Source of the DNA: CANJDH01 sp031430015
GTDB lineage: Bacteria; Pseudomonadota; Gammaproteobacteria; Burkholderiales; JAEUOS01
DNA: 10,265 bases
Reading direction: 5' to 3'
Assembly: GCA_031430015.1 (NCBI GenBank)
Contig: JANPAR010000090.1
Span: forward strand, 1 to 10,265
This document shows positions 5,425 to 10,265 of this stretch, piece after piece (within the stretch, counting starts at the first letter, position 1; each line of letters opens with the position of its first letter). Below the pieces are notes generated by a model, which worked only from the letters and a program-made list of their open reading frames with translations, was not told the origin of the DNA and ran no database searches. The position numbers and the translations under genes were made by a program.

Positions 5425-6210
5425 ATGGCCAATTCCCAAAGCATTACCCGCTACGTCGATGTCATTTCAAAATTGGATGCTGACAATTTGAATGCGGCGA
5501 ACGATCTACCAAAGAGTCTGGAGCTTGCAACATCAGGAAATCTCTCCATCTACTACGCACCGTTTGAATATGTGAATCCAAAGGCGCGAATCACCATCGT
5601 CGGAATTACGCCGGGGTTTACGCAAACACGCAACGCACTTTTTGAAGCAAATCGGCAGCTCCGCTCTGGGGCGAGCGCAGAAGCGGCTTTGATTGCAGCA
5701 AAACAGACAGGCGCGTTCTCGGGTGCAATGCGAAATGCGCTGATAGAAATGTTGGATTATTGCGGCCTCAATCGCTGGCTGGGCATTTCAAGCGCGACAG
5801 AACTGTTTTCGTCACGACGTGAATTGCTTCAAACAACATCCGTGCTGCCCTTCCCGGTCTTTGTCGATGGTAAGGACTACAACGGCACTCCAAGCATGAT
5901 CAAGAATCCCTTGCTCAAGCAATTTCTGGTTGAGGGTTGCAGAAAAACCTTGGTGGGCGGGGTATCGCATGTCTACGTTCCGCTGGGCCCCAAGGTATCT
6001 GAGGCACTGATCTACTTGTCACAACAAGGGTTAATCAACTCAAACCAAATATTGGATGGCATGCCTCATCCGTCGGGGGCAAATGCCGAGCGCATCGCCT
6101 ACTTTCTCGGGAAAAAGCAGAGGTCTGCACTTTCCAGTAAGACAAATCCCTTGAAGATCGACCAAGAGAAGCAAGCCCTTTTGGCAAAAATTTCGGCACT
6201 TAAACCCTGA
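5425..6210 (+). CDS. Uracil-DNA-glycosylase-superfamily-like protein
   Basis: A 261-residue soluble protein. YYAPFEYVNPKARITIVGITPGFTQ begins at 43 and contains the beta-strand plus GITPG loop (60-64), which corresponds to motif A (GExPG) of family 4/5 glycosylases. VYVPLGPKV (183-191) fits the central strand. MPHPSGANAER (213-223) matches the HPSP-type motif B loop that inserts into DNA. Between them lie a helical region and PFPVFVDGKDYNGTP (142-156). The usual acidic residue of motif A is replaced here (ITPG), and no four-cysteine Fe-S cluster is seen. It may therefore act on a base other than uracil or only bind DNA. AAGGAA (5415-5420) precedes the ATG by four bases. The gene ends the three-gene operon. 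DNA glycosylases acting against phage with modified bases are known (Brig1), which makes a defence role worth testing; repair is the alternative. Confidence 0.72.
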   Translation: MANSQSITRYVDVISKLDADNLNAANDLPKSLELATSGNLSIYYAPFEYVNPKARITIVGITPGFTQTRNALFEANRQLRSGASAEAALIAAKQTGAFSGAMRNALIEMLDYCGLNRWLGISSATELFSSRRELLQTTSVLPFPVFVDGKDYNGTPSMIKNPLLKQFLVEGCRKTLVGGVSHVYVPLGPKVSEALIYLSQQGLINSNQILDGMPHPSGANAERIAYFLGKKQRSALSSKTNPLKIDQEKQALLAKISALKP

Positions 6211-6248
6211 CGACTGGGCGTTTTGCAAGAATCACAACTCAACAATTC

Positions 6249-6320
6249 GGTGGCCCCAATCTGGGCTCGAACCAAGGGCCTGCAGATTAACAATCCGCAG
6301 GTTCACCGTCGGAGCCGGGC
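6249..6320 (-). tRNA. tRNA-Asn(GUU)-like sequence, probably degenerate
   Basis: On the - strand the anticodon arm is intact: stem GCGGA (6298-6294) with TCTGC (6286-6282), one G-U pair and two further pairs outside, around the loop TTGTTAA with anticodon GTT at 6291-6289. The T arm has the canonical GGTTCGAGCC, but only three Watson-Crick pairs, one G-U and one mismatch. The possible acceptor strands GCCCGGC (6320-6314) and TTGGGGC (6259-6253) pair at about five of seven positions. The D arm is too short and does not fold properly, and CCA is not in the expected place. This suggests a decayed tRNA gene or a tRNA-derived integration remnant. It starts 15 bases after the dehydratase stop on the same strand. 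Confidence 0.5.
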
Positions 6321-6335
6321 AAGCAGACTATCGAC

Positions 6336-8174
6336 TTAGTGATTGTCTCGCGGCACCCCGAACGTCGCATGAATCTTCTGGTACTTCACCGCCGGCTTCA
6401 ACACCATGCCGTTTGAAAGCTCGTCAACGATGCCGCGCTGGATTTCCTGCCACGGCGTCTGGCTCTTCGGATACTTGTAGCCGCCCTTGGCCTTGAGCGT
6501 GGCATGGCGCTTGGCAAGCTCCTCGTCCGAGATCAGGATGTTGGCGGTGCGCTTTTTCAAATCGATGCGCACCCGGTCGCCGGTCTTGAGGATCGCAAGG
6601 CCGCCGCCGGTGGCCGCTTCCGGCGAGGCGTTGAGGATCGATGGTGAACCCGAGGTGCCCGACTGGCGCCCGTCACCGATGCACGGCAGCGAGGTGATGC
6701 CTTTCTTCAACAGGTAGGCCGGCGGGCGCATATTGACCACTTCCGCCGCGCCGGGGTAGCCGACCGGGCCGACTCCGCGGATGAACAGCATGGTGTTGGC
6801 GTCGATTTTCATTTTCGGGTCGTCGATACGGTGGTGGTAATCCTCGGGGCCATCGAACACGATGGCGATGCCTTCAAAGGCCATCGGGTCCTTTGGGTTC
6901 TCGAGGTAGCGCTTGCGGAATTCAGGCGTGATCACGCTGGTCTTCATGATCGCCGAGTCGAACAGGTTGCCCTTGATGTTGAGGAAGCCGGCTTTTTTCT
7001 GCATCGGCTTGGCGAACGGCAGGATCACCTTGCGGTTGTCGCTGAACTTGCCCTGGCAATTCTCGGCGAGGGTCTTGCCGTTGGCTGTGGTGGCTGGCTT
7101 GATCTTGCCTGCGGCGACCAGTTCGGCAACGACGGCGGGAACGCCGCCGGCGCGATAGAAATCCTCGCCCAGATATTCACCGGCTGGCTGCAGGTTGACG
7201 ATCAGCGGCAGGTCGTAACCGTGCTTTTCCCAATCGTCGTTGTCAAGCTTGACGCCAATGTGGCGCGCGATGGCGTTCACGTGGATCGGCGCATTGGTCG
7301 AGCCGCCGATCGCCGAGTTCACCGCGATGGTGTTCTCGAAGGCATTGCGCGTCAGGATGTCTGAGGGCTTCAGGTCTTCCCACACCATCTCGACGATGCG
7401 TTTTCCCGTCATGTAGGCCATCTCCTGGCGGTCGCGATACGGCGCGGGAATCGCCGCGCTGCCCGGCAGGGTCATGCCCATCGCCTCGGCCAGCGAGTTC
7501 ATGGTCGAGGCCGTGCCCATGGTGTTGCAGTGGCCGGTGGAAGGTGCGGACGACGCGACCAGTTTCAGGAACTGCGCATAGTCGATCTTGCCCGCCGCCA
7601 TCAGCTCGCGCGCCTTCCAGACGATGGTGCCCGAGCCGGTGCGCTCACCCTGAAACCAGCCGTTGAGCATCGGCCCCGAGTTGAGTGCGATGGCGGGAAT
7701 GTCTACCGTTGCCGCCGCCATGATTTGCGCAGGAGTGGTCTTGTCGCAACCGGTGGTGAGCACCACGCCGTCGATCGGGTAGCCGTAGAGCATTTCGACG
7801 AGCGAGAGGTATTGCAGGTTCCGATCGAGCGCGGCGGTGGGGCGCTTGCAGGTTTCCTGGATCGGGTGGATCGGAAATTCGAGCACGATGCCGCCGGCGT
7901 CACGCACGCCCTCGCGCACGCGCTCGGCGAGCACGATGTGATGGCGGTTGCAAGGCGAAATGTCGGAGCCTGATTGTGCGAGGCCGATGATCGGGCGGCC
8001 CGACTGCAGCTCTTCGAACGAGAGGCCGTAGTTCATGGTGCGCTCGAGGTAGAGCGCCGTCATGTCGGCGTTGTCCGGGTTGTTGAACCAGGCACGCGAC
8101 CGCAGTTTGGCCGGTGACATTTTTTTGCGTGCGGGGGGTTTGGCCGCTTTTTTGGGCGGGGCTGCGTTTGCCAT
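6336..8174 (-). CDS. IlvD/Edd family dehydratase, D-xylonate (sugar-acid) dehydratase-like
   Basis: Fe-S and Mg-dependent dehydratase that removes water from a sugar acid such as D-xylonate or L-arabonate to give the 2-keto-3-deoxy acid, as in Weimberg- or Dahms-type pathways; cytoplasmic. With the chosen start it has 612 residues. The three [2Fe-2S] cysteines lie in SPCNR, TTGCDKTT and GHCNTMG at 75, 143 and 216. Their spacing (68 and 73) is the one I recall for Caulobacter XylD. The lysine of GCDKTTPA is the metal-site residue, and GDGRQSGTSGSPS near the C-terminus holds the active-site serine region. SRAWFNNPDNADMTALYLER is the sugar-acid branch pattern rather than true IlvD. The ATG at 8174 is chosen because GAGAGAGACAAC precedes it, the same context as the divergent binding-protein gene. 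A start at 8237 would add 21 residues without a good ribosome site. A Lys/Ala/Pro-rich N-terminal tail (about 4-18) is unusual. The substrate is inferred. Confidence 0.9.
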   Translation of the reverse strand: MANAAPPKKAAKPPARKKMSPAKLRSRAWFNNPDNADMTALYLERTMNYGLSFEELQSGRPIIGLAQSGSDISPCNRHHIVLAERVREGVRDAGGIVLEFPIHPIQETCKRPTAALDRNLQYLSLVEMLYGYPIDGVVLTTGCDKTTPAQIMAAATVDIPAIALNSGPMLNGWFQGERTGSGTIVWKARELMAAGKIDYAQFLKLVASSAPSTGHCNTMGTASTMNSLAEAMGMTLPGSAAIPAPYRDRQEMAYMTGKRIVEMVWEDLKPSDILTRNAFENTIAVNSAIGGSTNAPIHVNAIARHIGVKLDNDDWEKHGYDLPLIVNLQPAGEYLGEDFYRAGGVPAVVAELVAAGKIKPATTANGKTLAENCQGKFSDNRKVILPFAKPMQKKAGFLNIKGNLFDSAIMKTSVITPEFRKRYLENPKDPMAFEGIAIVFDGPEDYHHRIDDPKMKIDANTMLFIRGVGPVGYPGAAEVVNMRPPAYLLKKGITSLPCIGDGRQSGTSGSPSILNASPEAATGGGLAILKTGDRVRIDLKKRTANILISDEELAKRHATLKAKGGYKYPKSQTPWQEIQRGIVDELSNGMVLKPAVKYQKIHATFGVPRDNH

Positions 8175-8328
8175 GTTGTCTCTCTCGATGTGGATGTCGC
8201 TGCTGGGGATGTCGCAGTGAATCTTTTGTGCGGTCATTACTTTAGCAGTCTCTCGTCAGGCTCAGGCACCCTGCCGAACATCTGTCAGGCTTGATTGAGT
8301 GATACGAGACGCGGGCTGGATGCAAATG

Positions 8329-8344
8329 TTGCATACGTATGCAA
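8329..8344. promoter_or_regulatory. Perfect 16-bp palindrome, probable repressor operator
   Basis: TTGCATACGTATGCAA is a perfect palindrome with a central CG, in the 217-base gap between the divergent dehydratase and binding-protein genes. It lies 47 bases before the binding-protein ATG. A further TGCAA at 8321-8325 adds a partial half-site. The form is typical of LacI-family operators (central CG) and also compatible with GntR-type sites. The regulator gene is not in the window. Confidence 0.75.
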
Positions 8345-8357
8345 AATCGGCTAAGCT
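8329..8357 (+). promoter_or_regulatory. Candidate promoter of the sugar transporter operon
   Basis: TTGCAT (8329-8334) and TAAGCT (8352-8357) are 17 bases apart; each matches the sigma-70 box at about three of six positions. The -35 would lie inside the 16-bp palindrome, so a bound repressor would block polymerase. Transcription would start near 8364. Confidence 0.35.
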
Positions 8358-8377
8358 ACCCGGCCACCACACCCGCA

Positions 8378-8386
8378 GAGGAGGAG
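8378..8386 (+). promoter_or_regulatory. Strong ribosome binding site deciding the binding-protein start
   Basis: GAGGAGGAG five bases before the ATG at 8392. It rules out the longer in-frame start at 8299, which would place the palindrome inside the coding region and bury the Tat signal. Confidence 0.8.
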
Positions 8387-8391
8387 ACAAC

Positions 8392-9693
8392 ATGACCGTT
8401 TCACGCCGTTCGCTGATCAAATGGGGGGCCGGTGTTGCGGCCGGAACAGGGCTGCAATCCCGCTTGTTCGCCCAGGAGCTCAAGTCAGGCAAGCCCTATG
8501 CGGGCACCACCTTGAGTGTGTTGACGGTGGTGGCGCCGCAGTTCAAGGGGCATGAGGCGCTCCTCCCGGAGTTCGAGCAACTCACCGGCATCAAGGTCAA
8601 ATACGACTACGTGCCGTTCGCCAATACGCGCGACAAACTCACCGCCGAAATGGTGGCCAAGAGCGGTTCTTACGACATCGTCTCGGTCATGGACGTATGG
8701 GGTCCCTCGCTCACCGGTCTGATCCAGCCGATCAATGATCGTCTGGCCGCCAAGAAAATCGACATGGAAGACCGTTATCCGGCTGCCCACCTGCGGGCGG
8801 CCAAGAGTGGCGCCAATGTGCTCGGCTTGCCTATTCGCGGGCATGTCCAATTGCTGTTCTACCGCCGCGACATCTTCGACCAGCTGGGCCTCAAGGTACC
8901 CGCCACCTGGCAGCAAGTGGTGGAAACCTCCAAGGTGATCCAGTCCAGAACCGACATGGCGGGTATTGCCATGTACTACAAGAAAAACGCAGGCCAGAAC
9001 CTGATGATCTGGTACAACTTCCTGTGGGGCAAGGGGGCTGATATTCTGGATGCGAAAGGCATGCCCACCTTCAACTCAGCGGCTGGTGTTGAAGCCACGC
9101 AGGACTATCTGGACCTGATGTTGAAGCACAAGGTCACACCGGCCGGTTCCGTCGCCTTCGATGAAAACGACGCCACCATCTCGGTGGCCCAGGGCCGTAG
9201 CGCGATGATCCCGGTATGGTGGTGGCGCCTGCAGCAGTTGCGCGGCAAGGATGCCAAGATCAGCGGTGACCAGGTTGCCTTCGCCCCATTGCCGTCGTAT
9301 CCGGGTGCGAACTCGACGACCTACACCAACACCTGGTTCTATGGTCTGAACAAGTTCTCCAAAAAGCACGATGCGGGCATGGAGTATCTGGCGTGGCTGA
9401 CGCAGCCGAAGATCGAGCGCTCGCTGTTGGTGGATCCTTCCAAGAACGAGATCGTGGCTGTCCAGCGTGCCAACCTGATCGACCGTGACGTCAACGCCGT
9501 CAGCAACGGGCTGCATCGCTTTGGCGCACTGGGCCTGCAGGGCGCACGCGGGGTGCCGCTGATCGCCGAATGGCCGCAGATTTCGGACATTCTGGAGACC
9601 ACCATGTCCGAGCTGGCGAGTGGCAAGGGGCAAGTCAAGGGTGCGCTGGATGACGCAGCGGGCCGCGTGCGCAAGCTGATGCGGCGCGCCTGA
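8392..9693 (+). CDS. Sugar ABC transporter substrate-binding protein (CUT1/MalE type) with Tat signal
   Basis: Periplasmic binding protein of a carbohydrate importer, 433 residues, normal for the extracellular solute-binding family 1. The N-terminus SRRSLIK (4-10) followed by the hydrophobic WGAGVAAGTGL and a likely cut after LFAQ (28) is a twin-arginine export signal, so the protein is probably folded before export. The mature part has LSVLTVVAPQFKGHEALLPEFEQLTGIKV, the typical first lobe. AGIAMYYKK, VAFDENDATISVAQGRSAMIPVWWW and YTNTWFYGLNKFSKK are second-lobe and hinge features of sugar-binding members. The ligand cannot be read from sequence. The neighbouring sugar-acid dehydratase, divergent across a shared palindrome, suggests a pentose, sugar acid or glycoside. 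The permease gene follows after 35 bases. Confidence 0.9.
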   Translation: MTVSRRSLIKWGAGVAAGTGLQSRLFAQELKSGKPYAGTTLSVLTVVAPQFKGHEALLPEFEQLTGIKVKYDYVPFANTRDKLTAEMVAKSGSYDIVSVMDVWGPSLTGLIQPINDRLAAKKIDMEDRYPAAHLRAAKSGANVLGLPIRGHVQLLFYRRDIFDQLGLKVPATWQQVVETSKVIQSRTDMAGIAMYYKKNAGQNLMIWYNFLWGKGADILDAKGMPTFNSAAGVEATQDYLDLMLKHKVTPAGSVAFDENDATISVAQGRSAMIPVWWWRLQQLRGKDAKISGDQVAFAPLPSYPGANSTTYTNTWFYGLNKFSKKHDAGMEYLAWLTQPKIERSLLVDPSKNEIVAVQRANLIDRDVNAVSNGLHRFGALGLQGARGVPLIAEWPQISDILETTMSELASGKGQVKGALDDAAGRVRKLMRRA

Positions 9694-9728
9694 GCCCGTC
9701 CACCAAGAGCCCCGGCACCGGAGAACTG

Positions 9729-10265
9729 ATGCACGATCGCCGTCTGGTGCTGCTCTTGCTGGTGCCATCCCTGGCCATCACCCTGTTGATGGCCCTGTAC
9801 CCACTCGGCTACTCGCTGCTAGTGAGCTTTCGCGACTGGCGCCTGGCCAAATCGCCCGAGCCCGGCCCTTTTGTGGGCTGGGAGAACTACAAGCTTCTGC
9901 TCACGGATGATCCGGAGTTCCTCGCCAGTGCGCTGGTGACACTGAAGTTCGTCGTGGCCAATGTCTGCGTCACACTTCTGGTGGCGATGATCATTGCCGT
10001 TGTCTTGCAGCGTGCCGGCAGGCTGTACTCGATCACCCGCACGCTCCTGATCATTCCCTTCGTCATGAGTCCTGCACTGATCGGGGTGTCGTTTCGCTTC
10101 ATGCTCAACCCGGAATATGGGGTGCTGCACAGCATGGTGGCGGGTGTCGTGCCGGCGCTGAAAAATACGGTGTGGCTGTCCGATAGCGACTGGGCCATGG
10201 TGGCTTTGGTTATGGCCGATGTCTGGCATTGGGCGCCCTACATGGCGCTGGTCCTGCTGGGGGGC
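9729..10265 (+). CDS. Sugar ABC transporter permease, MalF/UgpA type (partial, runs off the window)
   Basis: First 179 codons of an inner-membrane permease of the CUT1 carbohydrate importer family; open to the last base. It starts MHDRRLVLLLLVPSLAITLLMALYPLGYSLLVSF, the usual first membrane segment. VGWENYKLLLTDDPEFLASALVTLKF follows, the classic family signature before the second segment. Further hydrophobic segments are at about 72-91, 100-120 and 154-178, the last containing MADVWHWAPYMALVLL. The EAA loop would come after the window end. GGAGA (9720-9724) precedes the ATG at 9729 by four bases. It lies 35 bases after the binding-protein gene, so they form one operon, and a second permease and an ATPase are expected downstream. 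Confidence 0.9.
   Translation, partial: MHDRRLVLLLLVPSLAITLLMALYPLGYSLLVSFRDWRLAKSPEPGPFVGWENYKLLLTDDPEFLASALVTLKFVVANVCVTLLVAMIIAVVLQRAGRLYSITRTLLIIPFVMSPALIGVSFRFMLNPEYGVLHSMVAGVVPALKNTVWLSDSDWAMVALVMADVWHWAPYMALVLLGG

Noticed and set aside
8299..8391. Longer start for the binding protein
   Set aside because: The strong GAGGAGGAG site and the Tat signal both place the start at 8392; the longer version would read through the palindrome.
9076..9768. 230-codon open frame on the - strand opposite the binding protein
   Set aside because: Antisense shadow of a clear substrate-binding protein gene with no motif of its own.
1..10265. CRISPR array or complete insertion sequence
   Set aside because: No regularly spaced direct repeats with unique spacers and no transposase or integrase gene were seen in the window.

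Overview
The window looks like chromosome of a GC-rich proteobacterium, most likely a betaproteobacterium (Burkholderiales-like). This rests on the gene types (PhnE-type permease, XylD-like dehydratase next to a CUT1 sugar ABC transporter, Tat-dependent binding protein) and on codon usage rich in G/C at third positions. It is an inference from protein style, not a database match. Two metabolic flanks (about 1-1800 and 6336-10265) are clearly GC-rich. The centre (about 3420-6330) is visibly more AT-rich and looks like accessory DNA.

Layout. On the + strand, positions 1-1077 hold the end of a phosphonate-type ABC permease (phnE, with an in-frame stop just upstream of its first usable ATG) and a small lipocalin-like protein. 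A nitroreductase (1089-1781) is convergent to them on the - strand. Upstream of it on the same strand is a complete hipBA toxin-antitoxin pair (1856-3426). Its control region (3424-3556) carries three regularly spaced inverted repeats, and the first contains the hipB ribosome binding site and start codon. A gene-free stretch of about 580 bases with several small hairpins follows.

The most interesting part is a three-gene + strand operon (4176-6210). It encodes a 311-residue protein with two putative DNA-binding regions, an 89-residue DUF4258-like protein, and a 261-residue protein resembling the uracil-DNA-glycosylase superfamily. In front of it are two 23-bp dyads of matching architecture (4074-4096 and 4138-4160) that bracket a candidate promoter, which suggests autoregulation. 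I do not recognise this combination as a named system. An undescribed defence, toxin-antitoxin-like or DNA-repair module is a reasonable hypothesis. A degenerate tRNA-Asn(GUU)-like sequence (6249-6320, - strand) lies at the right edge of the AT-rich segment and could mark an island boundary.

The right flank is a sugar or sugar-acid locus. An IlvD/Edd dehydratase closely resembling D-xylonate dehydratase (- strand) is divergent from a Tat-exported sugar-binding protein and the start of a MalF-type permease, which is cut by the window end. A perfect 16-bp palindrome (8329-8344) sits between them and probably binds a LacI- or GntR-type regulator that is not in the window. Together these genes suggest uptake of a carbohydrate and dehydration of its aldonic acid to a 2-keto-3-deoxy acid.
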